Positions 54,904 through 64,000 of a stretch of 64,000 nt of DNA are shown piece by piece. The translations under genes and the position numbers were made by a program. Under the pieces are notes generated by a model. That model was not told the origin of the DNA. It did not search any database and worked only from the letters and a program-made list of their open reading frames with translations. Origin of the DNA: Hippasteria phrygiana (taxonomy: Eukaryota; Echinodermata; Asteroidea; Valvatida; Goniasteridae). The stretch is taken from contig JAZGUH010000112.1 of assembly GCA_037893225.1 (NCBI GenBank), forward strand, positions 2,108,001-2,172,000. The letters are read 5' to 3'. The stretch's first letter is position 1; each line of letters begins with the position of its first letter.

Positions 54904-55562
54904 ACAAACCTGGAGGACAATTCAGGGATGATTTCATAAATCGAAAGAGCTTTCCTTCTTTCAATGTACAGGCAACATGTGATGAAAATTTGCTAACCTG
55001 GGCTATTTATACATTTTTCAGCAATTGTTAACTTTTATTTATTCAGTCCCAAAGTCTTGCATTTCCACAGCATGGGATATTTTAGATGCATTAATAGAAT
55101 GCATGACAAGATCGTTGAGGGTAATTTGAAACATTGCTAATACTGACTTCAGTAACAAAGGAGTACTACCAGAAGCATGTGGTCCAAGGAGTTGTGCTAG
55201 TACGTTTAATTATTAGAAGTTTTCTATTTTCTGGTAATGTGGGTATAAAAAGGTGTGCTCTATCTCAAGCCCCTCGATCTTCTTTGTCAAGTTGATTGAA
55301 TTTTTCTCCGATGTCTGTTTTTTTTGGTATAAATTAAATTGCTACATTTGTATAAGTTATCATGGATTTTTGATTGCTTGGGTAATTCTTTATTTCTGGA
55401 GAAATAAATGAAGGCCATGTTTAAACTACAATTCTTTTTAAATTCCTTTTTAGTTATTTAAATCATTTGGAAATTAGGTACATTATATGTCTGCATGTTG
55501 ATTACTTCTTGCCTTTGAGGTGCCCAATTGGGTTAAAATTGCTATGGTTGGAAAGATCATTT
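54904..55562. other. AT-rich interval, no gene recognised
   Basis: No ORF, RNA gene or transposon end supported. Confidence 0.5.
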
Positions 55563-55742
55563 AAAAGTAGAACATTATAATGTACACGGCCATCCCTTGA
55601 AAGTATGCTGATTATCTGGATATCATTGAGACAAAAGTTTAGTTTGGAAAAAGTCGGACCCGTGGAAACCAGGTATTACACATAGTGTTTCATTAATGAT
55701 TTTCAAGGGATGGTTGTGTACATTAATATATTCTACTTTTTA
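55563..55742. mobile_element. 180-bp MITE
   Basis: Ends AAAAGTAGAACATTATAATG and imperfect complement. Inner inverted block GTACACGGCCATCCCTTGAAA. Confidence 0.65.
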
Positions 55743-56002
55743 AAAGGTAATACATATACATTTGCAAACATTAAAAACCAAACAACCAAATTATTATGAA
55801 ATACTTTACCGAGTAAACAATGGTCTCAAATATCTTGTGGAAACTTTGTATCAATTTCTAGCGATTGTCCCCCACTCACGCCACTGTTGTATACTACCTT
55901 CAATGATCTGTCCAACCATAGCATTTTAAGGAAGAGCACCTTTGAAGAATTTTCACATTATTCAGCCAAGCTCTCAAGGAGGCTAAACGTAGTTAAAATA
56001 TA

Positions 56003-56407
56003 CAGTAATGCACATTGCCCACCAACTGCGTTAGTTAGCGAAGCGTTCTTGCGAAAGCTTGCTGTTGCACCAGTTTTGAACCTGCCCAAAAATAGCACAA
56101 GCCAAGCTGCGCCTGACGTCTTTTGCAATGTAGTGCAAGCATTTCCGGGAAAATTTGAGGTGTAGGCATTTGACCATCCTGGTACAATTAGTTTTTCGAG
56201 TTTGAGGTTGCTCTGTTCTCTTCGACGACAAATTGAATTGAGATATACCTGAAAAATCTGATTTTTTGCAAATTCTTGCGCTTGTTGCACTGGTGGGCAA
56301 CAGCATTTCGCAAATAGCGCAATATTTGAAAAATTTGCAAGATAATGTAAGCTAACGCAGTTGGTGGGCAAGTTGCGTAAATCTACTGCACAATACAAAA
56401 TTACTGT
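56003..56407. repeat. Inverted-repeat element, about 405 bp
   Basis: CAGTAATGCA...TTGCCCACCAACTGCGTTAG near 56,003 faces CTAACGCAGTTGGTGGGCAA and ATTACTG near 56,350-56,407. No clear target duplication. Confidence 0.5.
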
Positions 56408-56594
56408 GTTTTTATTTACTGACCTATCAAGGATGCTTTGATTTGAATTTCATAAGGTCAGCCAAAGATGGCACATAATCTCAATGAAGCCAAACATGAA
56501 AATGAAGCTTACTGAGCTCATGAGGTAGAGTTGCGAAAGAGGCAGCCATTGTCTGCAAATGGTATGAAAGTCTATGATAGTGTCCATATATTTA

Positions 56595-57095
56595 CAGTCG
56601 ACTCTCGTTAATACGAGGTCCCCCGGACTTATGCAAATATCTCGTATTATCTGTGCTTTCGTCCTATCCGGATTGCAGGTTTTCCCCTTTATTGTGTATA
56701 AATGTGACGTCTGGATACGTCCCAAACACAATGTAAACGCCTCGCACATTGTGTCATAAAATTGTATTGCTTTATATTGGTTATGAAAATGTCGCAAGCA
56801 GATTTTTAATAAAACAAGCAGTAATATTAAATAAAACAACACCTGAGCACAAGAACAAGAGTGCTGGATTTCGCCGACCGGGCGATTTGAGCTGCCCATC
56901 ACTGCAAAACCACTGCATCATCAGCTACATGCACATAAATCTTGATGGGGCTCTTGTTAGCTGGTTACCATCACGGAAACGAGCATAAGGGAGGAAACCA
57001 GTGCATTTTTGTGGACAACAGAGGGCGTTTCTCAATCGGTCGGAACCAACGAAAATTCTCGTCTTAACCGAGCTCTTATTAATGAGAGTCGACTG
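56595..57095. mobile_element. Tigger/pogo-like MITE, TA-flanked
   Basis: CAGTCGACTCTCGTTAATACG and complement (...GAGAGTCGACTG), each next to TA. 501 bp, no ORF. Ends typical of pogo/Tigger elements. Confidence 0.7.
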
Positions 57096-58393
57096 TATAC
57101 ATACACCCTCTACTCATTAAAATGCACAGGAGCCCTCTTAGCTGGACACCGTTGGCTGAGTTCGGGCGAGTTCTTGTTTGCTCAAGAACAACTTGTGTCT
57201 TCGTTCGTGTTCCGGTCACTCGAATGCCCAAGAACATCTGATAGCCCCATGTCATTGCAAGAGCACCATTTATCGCTGGTAACCACTAACCATGCAAAAT
57301 GTAATGGCTGCGCCCATGTATGTTATTCATGCATTCGTTGCAAAATTATTTTACGGAAGCTCAATATTTAGACTGCATTTTCCCCTAGTTTGTTCAGAAA
57401 AAGCTTTATTTTCAAAACGTTTGGAAGGGAATTTTAGGCAACTGTACGCCAACTTTTTATGCTTCGTCGGATCATCCGCCATCTTTGGTAATCTTCTACG
57501 TCACGTCAAATTACGTCATGTTCTTGTAAACCCCCGACTGGTAGGTGGTGTGTGATCTTGTTCCGAGTGCAATGTTCTCAGCTCGCGTTCCAGCCGCAAG
57601 AACAGGAAACTTGTGTTAAGAACAGACTGCCCAAACTCAGCCATTGGATACAATACACCCACAAGGATCCAGAATGGCACTGTGACAACACTTGACTCCA
57701 GTCGTCTTTGCTGCTCTGTGCTTGCAGTCAAACCTTCCATTGAACAATACCTTCCCCTCTTGGTATCTTCATTGCATGTTGGTGCATCTCGGAGTGGATG
57801 TGTTAGCTCCTGTTCTAGCTGTCCGTAGCTCTGACAATCTGCTGCGCTGCATTTAAACGGTCTAGTGCCTCTGCCTTTCCCAGCACTGCAATCATTTCTG
57901 CTACGCTTGCCCCTTTCTGTGTGGAAATGTGTGGGCGAAAACAAGGAATAGGTTGTTAAAAGTATGATATAGCCTTGATGATCAAAAATAAAATTGATTC
58001 ATTTCAATCTGAAGATGGTACCAATTCTCCTGAGAAATATTTCCATCTAAATTGCTGTCATCTTGGAGAAGTTTGTGTCTAAAGACCCCCGTATACGCAT
58101 AACGCTGTGATTTATTTCGATTTCAACAATCAAAATAAGCACATACAAATGTGTAGAAAATCACTGTTAAAACAGGAACTTCTTTCACTATTTTCTCATT
58201 ACTCGGTTGACCTCAAACTTTCACAGGTTTGTTATTCCATGTATGTGTTGAATCACACAAAGTATGAACACTATCTGCAGATGTGATGTCAGTCATACCA
58301 GAGCAATTAGTACATTTGTGTGAATAAAGGAATACAAATATGATCTGATCTTTAACGTCAATAAAGGTTGCAGAAGGGGGTGGCCACTGTTAA
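57096..58393. other. Interval with inverted segments, no gene recognised
   Basis: TTGGCTGAGTTCGGGC near 57,153 and CCCAAACTCAGCCATTGG near 57,631 face each other, suggesting a decayed inverted-repeat element. Nothing else supported. Confidence 0.4.
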
Positions 58394-58595
58394 CCCCTTG
58401 CGTACGGATGACGCCATATGGCGTTAAAAAAAAGTGGCACCAGGCCGGATGATGCCATTTGCCGCCGTTTGTGCAGTTTCAATCCATTGTTGGATTATTG
58501 TTTATGTTACCCTTGACTGCACAAACACATTGTAGCGGTTCGCTTTGCTGCCAGAACCACCGTGACACGTCTCCCGTAAAACCGTACTCGAGGGG
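58394..58595. mobile_element. 202-bp TTAA MITE, CCCCTTGCGTACGG ends
   Basis: TTAA at 58,390-58,393 and 58,596-58,599. Same family as 7,037-7,248. Confidence 0.8.
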
Positions 58596-59019
58596 TTAAT
58601 AGACTTAAGAGTTGAAGCCGAGATCCATTAACAGCAGCCACAACTCTGCATTATTGTTTACTAGTAAAGATTTGGAAGTCTGCAAACCAACATAAAAGGC
58701 TATTATTATTGGTGGGTTTGCACCTCTGACACACAAAAACATTAGCCCTGTGGGAACTACAATATCATCGGGCCGCAAATTGACATTTGTATAGTAAAAT
58801 TTAATAACTAAACATTGGAAGATGTTTATTTTTTTAATGCTCATTCAAAAGTGAATAACTTTTGTAGTACCAGAAAAGCAGTTAAAACTAGACGGATGTG
58901 TTTGTTGTACAAACACAAGGTGTTGGGCCATGTTTGGTTTGATGGCAAGAAAAAAGTTTCACATGCACATGTTTGTTTTCAAGACCATTCCAGTATTATG
59001 ACCAGACCCACATTACTGT

Positions 59020-60150
59020 GATTTCAGCAAACTACGCCACACACCTCAACTGAAAATATATTTTGAATTTTTATAACATGCAGCTAGAGGGCGCTCGAAT
59101 ATTTCATGATGTCACATGTCACATTTTTTAAAAGCACATCCTTGCCATAGACTAACATCGCTGAAAGCAAGTTCACATCTTTTAGCAATTTCAAATTAGA
59201 AGGCACTTCCGGTTTTAACTGGAAGAAAGGGTCACGTGATTTTACTGGTAATATAAAAATTGAAGACCCTGGACTATTCTATCAATTCCCATAAAAGCAA
59301 AAGCATATCTCTCTGATTTTATATTGATTTTTAAAGATTAAAACTAGAAATCTTTGATTGCTTGTCATCTGATACTTGATGACGTCATCGTGATGTCATT
59401 ATCAGAAAGCTCGAGAGCTATGTTAACTGTGCTATCGGAAGCAAAAATCTGGATTATATCTCTCGCGGTTGATTTTTCAGCAATTTTTTAATGTTTAAAG
59501 GTCTTTTTATTGCCACTTCTGGTCTGGTGACATCAATCTTTCTCCTCCTCAACTTGTTCTAAGCACGAAGTTGATTATATACATGAATAATAAAGTGATT
59601 TCAGCAAACTTCGCCACACACATCAACTGATTATTCATTTTAAACATTTTTCAACCTGCCGCTAGAGGGCACTGTAACATTTTATGACGTCACCGGTAAT
59701 TGTTTTGTGAAGTACAACCTAGGCGGAGACTAACATCGTTGATAGCAAGTTCACATCTTTTTCCACTTTCAAATTATGAGGCACTTCCGGTTTCGACCGG
59801 AAGGAAGGGTCACATGATTTTGCGCACGCGACAAAAAATGAAGACCTAGTATTATCCTAACAATCGACGCAAAAAGCAAGATCGGGGGTCTCACGGTTGA
59901 TTTTATATATCATTTTAAAGATTACAAATATTCGTCTTAAATCACTTGTAATATGATACCTGATGACGTCATCATGACGTCATTACAATTAGGCACATCT
60001 TCAGATGATTGTTGATGTGTGTTCAAAGTTTGAACTTCATATCTGTTTTCATATGCTCAAAAAAGTGCAGATAAAAAAGATAGGGAAAGAAAAAAAGTAA
60101 AAAAAAAAACCGTACAATTACAATAGGTGTTGGGCTGTTAGCCCAACACC
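59020..60150. repeat. Motif-rich repeat block with terminal hairpin
   Basis: Second location of the intron-6 repeat family, units near 59,201 and 59,778. Contains ACTTCCGGTTT, GGTCACGTGA, GATGACGTCATCATGACGTC and CTCF-like motifs at 59,081 and 59,659. Ends with the hairpin at 60,126-60,150. Confidence 0.7.
60126..60150. other. Perfect hairpin, 11-bp stem and 3-base loop
   Basis: GGTGTTGGGCT, GTT, AGCCCAACACC, followed by TAAT. The last C plus TAA gives CTAA, matching the CTRR end that follows a hairpin in Helitron-type elements, though the hairpin is closer to the end than usual. Confidence 0.6.
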
Positions 60151-60374
60151 TAATAAATACGAATCTGGGGTAAAACTCAAGAAGGGAATGGAGCTTTGCA
60201 CCTAGTTTTTTCTCTCTTCATTTTAAACAACACAGTGTAGCACCCAGTCAAAATTCAGGGCACATGCAGGCGCTGCACAACTTTTACCCTACCCCATAGG
60301 GTGCATGCAAAATCATATTAAAATTGGAGGATTTGGGACTGGACCACGCTGGACCTTTTTACGTTACTTGTTAA

Positions 60375-61102
60375 CCCCAACTACCCCAAACCTCACAAAC
60401 TCCAACAGCAGGTTGTGTTGAATTGTTTTTTCTATTCTACCGTAGGGGTTTAATGTGGTGTTGCAGGCCGAGGGTGACCCTGTTGAATTTTGTTTGATTT
60501 GGTACATGAGACTTGTGGAAATGTTGGACTTTGCTGGGGTACATGGGCAGGATGTTTCGTGGGTAAATTCATGGCCAGGCATTGGTGGAGTTTCTGGTCA
60601 ATGGTCAGCCTTGATATACTGTACTGTGCAGTATACGTGTGCATGTATGTACATTGTACATCTACTGTGTGTTGTTGCTGGGGCAGTTCAGGTGGGTAAG
60701 TTCACGGCCAGGCACTGGCAGAGTGGGTGGTCATTAGTCTTATTTGATCATACAAGGTTATCTTTGTCAAGCCAATGCATAACAGTTGTTGGTATATTTG
60801 ACCCCAAAGGTCTCCGTATGGCAGGGGGGGGGGGGGATACTTTGCCTCTCATTGTACATGTATGTATACACATGCCCATGAGATGACTTTTCATTGCAAC
60901 ACATTGTTGGATTATGTTGGGTAAGCAAACTTTGCATAGAGCCATTGGTACTAAACCTGCCAAACTACAGCAGTTTTGGCCTGTTGGAGTTTGGCTAATT
61001 TAGTACTGTTCCCAGTACAAGGTATGATGGAGTTTGGCAGGTTTAGTACAGTAATGCGACGGAGGGTGCTAGTGAAGCATAGTGCAGTGTTTGTGCAGCA
61101 AG
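60375..61102. other. Decayed CCCTAAC-family sequence and unassigned DNA
   Basis: Starts after TTAA (60,371-60,374) with CCCCAACTACCCC and shares CACAAACTCCAACAGCAGG with the element at 53,224. G-homopolymer at about 60,826-60,837. No gene recognised. Confidence 0.4.
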
Positions 61103-62692
61103 CTAGTCTTGGTTCAAGACGTTGTTACGTATATACGCGATAACCGGCCGCCACGAGAGGACTAACCACGACAAACTATTAAGCCACAAACGACCAGTAA
61201 CAAAGTCTTGGGAATTTCGTAGAAGCCGGGTTGTGCGCACGCCCCTGCTTAGCCCAATGATTGCAGCGCGCATAATACATTAAATAAATGCATTATGCAT
61301 AGATCTAATCCCCTGACTACTACCGCCCGAGTGTTAGTATTTCAGTACAGGTCCGTGCTATTTAGATTGTTTGGTAGGGCCGAGGGGAATGAACTTAACA
61401 GTTCCGGAATGATGGAAATATAATAAACAGAAAATCCTAACTGGGCTGAGGTAAGATATTATAATAGTGCTGATCATGAGGAGACCTTGTTGGGTGATTT
61501 GATTTAGATATTAAAGAAAAAGGCCGTGATAATAATAAAACAAATAGCTCATGAGGCCCTAGTCTTTACGGCCAGGGAAAACGGAGATTGTCGTACTCTG
61601 GTGATTCGATTGTCAAACAGTTTACTGAGACGCACTCTAGATCTCCTGCGGGTTTTCTCCACTGGTGAAACTCGACAAAAAATCAGGCTCATGTTTGCTT
61701 TGAGGCTGGACGCGAATCCCCGCCGAGAAACCCCAGCGATTCCCTACCTCCGAGTCGACTTCAATTCAATGGACAACTTGTCTCAACGGAAGACTTGTCT
61801 TCCCATTTGACGCAAAAAGACGGTCGAGTTGTCCGAGCCCCGACGGTTTAATAATAGAGAGATATTTCTTGCAATTAACAAGTAATTTCCCGCAGATCAC
61901 ACACCATCACCCAGGTTGCCTGTACAGTCCCGCCCGGCACCTTCCAATTCCCCGTCGTATCTCCCTCGCGTCGATCGTTACAGTTGCAAGACGTCGCATG
62001 CGAACACGAGCGGTGAACTTGACACTGCAGCCGCTAGCGCATAGCCGGCCTGCCGGCCGGCTGCCTGCAATCGCGAACTTTCTAGCGCCCCTTCGGCCAG
62101 TAGTATAGATAGCTACCAGACTATTGTGCAACTTCATGGCAGCTCTTCTTCGTATGTGCGCGTGCATGAAGAGAAAATGTTCCTCATTTTCGGGGGGAGA
62201 TTTTACGAAATTCCCAAGAATTTTTTACTGGCGGTTCGTGGCTATTAACCCTAACTCCCTACATCATTTTCCCCCCATGTAACCTGAATCCTCCAACATC
62301 CTCTGATTTCAAAGTGTTAAAACTCCATATAACCTGAATCCTCCAAAATCCTCTTATGGGGACCATAGCATGAATCCTCAAATCCTCCAGGGGTATTTTG
62401 CATACCCCTAGTAACCTCAATCCTCCAAAATCCTCATGTATCACAATGAGCCTGATAACCTGGATCCTCCATATTCCTGCAGGGGCAAAAACCCCTAGTA
62501 ACCTCAATCCTGCAAAATCCTCCGATGGATCAACTTCCAAGTGCCCTCAATCCTCCAAATTCCTCTATTTTGCAAAGAGGATTTTGGAGGATTTGGGAAG
62601 GTTAGGGTTAATAGTTTGTCGTGATAACGCCCTCTCGCGGCGGCCGGTTATCACGTATATACGTACGTAACAACGTCTTGAACCAAGACTAG
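61103..62692. mobile_element. 1.6-kb long inverted-repeat element
   Basis: Arms of about 75 bp: CTAGTCTTGGTTCAAGACG...ATAACCGGCCGCC at 61,103-61,175 and its complement at 62,608-62,692. The interior has no recognised transposase. Contains the nested TTAA MITE at 62,249-62,607. Confidence 0.65.
62249..62607. mobile_element. 359-bp TTAA MITE nested in long-TIR element
   Basis: TTAA at 62,245-62,248 and 62,608-62,611. Close relative of 28,580-28,940 in inverted orientation, with the same AATCCTCCAAAATCCTC-type blocks. Confidence 0.8.
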
Positions 62693-63320
62693 CAGCAAGC
62701 ATGCGGGAGCGTGCACTCCCTGCAGACGCTACGGTGGTGGCCCGTTAACGGGCATGCTCCACCCAGCAAGCACGTAGTTGGACGGTGTGCAGGTGTGGGT
62801 CACTGTTCGATGACGTGCAGCACATGCGTGCCAACATTTTGTGGCAGGCCTGCAAGGCAATAAAAGGCACGTGCTGAGCCAGATTTAGGGAGAACTTTGC
62901 CTGTTAGGTTCACCACGCAAAAACCTTGCTATATTAGGTTGGGCGTATTCGGCAACCGTGCACAGGCTACTACATTATAGTGTTGTGTGGAGTCGGTTGG
63001 GGTTTCTTATTTAGGGGTCGAGTTGCATTGTGGTCATTGGTTCCTTTATTAGGGACGAGATTGCAGTGTGATTCATATCCCCTTACTTAGGGACCGGAAG
63101 CGTAGCGGTATCCCAATAAATCGGCTCCCATAGCCTGGCTTCGGACTTGTGTTACGCTAATACCAGTCTGGTACATTGCCGACCATGCGCCGGTGCGAAA
63201 CGTTCCTGCCACAGGAGTGTACGAGATTATAGGGCGTGACCATAACTGCTCAGCACCAGTTAAGTTGGGGGCGACATTCCCTATATTGTATTTGTCCTAG
63301 ACTTACTACAGCTCATGTAT
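62693..63320. other. Interval with no gene recognised
   Basis: Contains the palindrome GGCCCGTTAACGGGC near 62,738. No ORF or RNA gene supported. Confidence 0.4.
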
Positions 63321-63460
63321 TGTTGCGCATGCGTGGTGAATCCGAGATGCCCTCCAGTATAATAGAAGTGTGAGAGCGCCCTCTATAAAGATACAAGTCA
63401 AGAACTAGGGGCGGGATCGGTTTTGAATAAACCAGTACTCGTTAATTGAGTCTTCTTACA
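63321..63460 (+). repeat. Possible short LTR
   Basis: Starts TGTTGCGCATGCG and ends CTTCTTACA, with TATAAAG (about 63,387) and AATAAA (about 63,426) in the order expected of an LTR. No matching second LTR or gag/pol in the window, no target duplication. Confidence 0.3.
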
Positions 63461-64000
63461 AGTCATATGGTGTCTTCAGTCCGTTTTTTATTGGTCGTGG
63501 AGTGTGAGGTCATCGCCATTCAAAGACCCGGGCAAGTGACGCGACCCCGACCAGTTTTCTACCCGTCAAAAACTGGGACGGTATACATCCCAACCGGTAT
63601 ACATCTCCAGCCGCTCAGAGACCCTCCGGTACGTGCCGTCCGCGCCATGCCCCGAAGAGTATGAGGGCGCCCTCATCACCAAGTTCTCTTTCTTCTGCCG
63701 AGGGCGTGACGTCACAGTAGGCCACTGCATGTGACTCTACCTGTTGGATTTTGTTAGGTTTCCGTCTCTGCCTAGTGCAAGAGTTTAGGGAGTTACGGTT
63801 AAAAGCCACTGTTTTGGACTCAAGTAGACTTTTTAGCCAATACTGCCCCGAACTCGGACCTGGACTTGACTACAACACTGGAAGCACAGCTTGTTAATTA
63901 GGCTTTTACATTCATACATTTTAAGAATAACATGCATTAACAATATTCAGAAAAGTAGGGCTCAGTTATTTGTGGCTCCACCTGTATAATATAAAGGGTT
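63461..64000. other. Window end, no gene recognised
   Basis: Includes GAGGGCGCCCTC palindrome (63,662) and a GGAGTTACGGTTAA at 63,788 that resembles one end of the CCCTAAC MITE family. Nothing further supported. Confidence 0.4.

Noticed and set aside
61526..62167. Three short ORFs of 79-94 codons
   Set aside because: Inside the long-inverted-repeat element, overlapping on both strands, with no recognisable domain.
8126..62611. Interstitial telomeric repeats (CCCTAA/TTAGGG)
   Set aside because: The motif occurs singly next to TTAA at MITE ends, never as a tandem array, so it is a transposon terminus.

Overview
The window is eukaryotic genomic DNA, most likely from a marine invertebrate deuterostome (echinoderm-like; phylum not proven). 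The reasons are a multi-exon mitochondrial gene with GT-AG introns, a very high load of small DNA transposons, tRNA-derived repeats, and a CR1-like LINE with a 2A-like motif of a kind known from sea urchins and other marine invertebrates. Nothing looks prokaryotic.

The one confidently identified host gene is COX15 (heme A synthase), plus strand, 25,852 to 54,140. Nine exons can be read by eye. Every intron is GT-AG, all phases agree, the total is 429 codons plus a stop, and the four conserved histidines are present. Its introns are full of mobile DNA. Intron 2 carries a 6.6-kb DNA transposon (36,239-42,857, ISL2EU-like by its THAP and SAP-type ORFs and AT target duplication), which is itself interrupted by an apparently intact 1,210-codon LINE ORF on the minus strand.

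The dominant architecture is a huge inverted duplication. Bases 1-17,047 are the reverse complement of 25,886-47,297, so COX15 exons 2-5 and part of exon 1 are repeated on the minus strand of the left arm. The breakpoint lies inside exon 1, so the left copy lacks the start codon. The left copy continues off the window, so exons 6-9 of it cannot be assessed. The arms differ by at least nine clean insertions, each with an empty counterpart in the other arm. This gives paired filled and empty sites that reveal transposon ends and target duplications directly. Whether the palindrome is a true genomic inversion-duplication or an assembled second haplotype cannot be decided from sequence alone.

The 8.8-kb spacer between the arms (17,048-25,885) holds a PHD-finger gene of unknown family (plus, 17,270-18,964), a decayed multi-exon P-element/THAP9-like transposase (minus, about 22,995-20,546), a frameshifted fragment of a Polinton-type protein-primed DNA polymerase with SAP/HeH-like repeats (plus, 23,209-25,440), and the presumed COX15 promoter. 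In the left arm, next to this spacer, sits a cluster of four tandem 313-bp units plus one inverted unit, each containing a tRNA-Thr-like module.

Downstream of COX15 (54,141-64,000) I recognise no intact host gene. This stretch holds a Harbinger transposase fragment, several MITEs, a motif-rich tandem repeat family ending in a perfect hairpin (also present in COX15 intron 6), a 1.6-kb long-inverted-repeat element and a possible short LTR.
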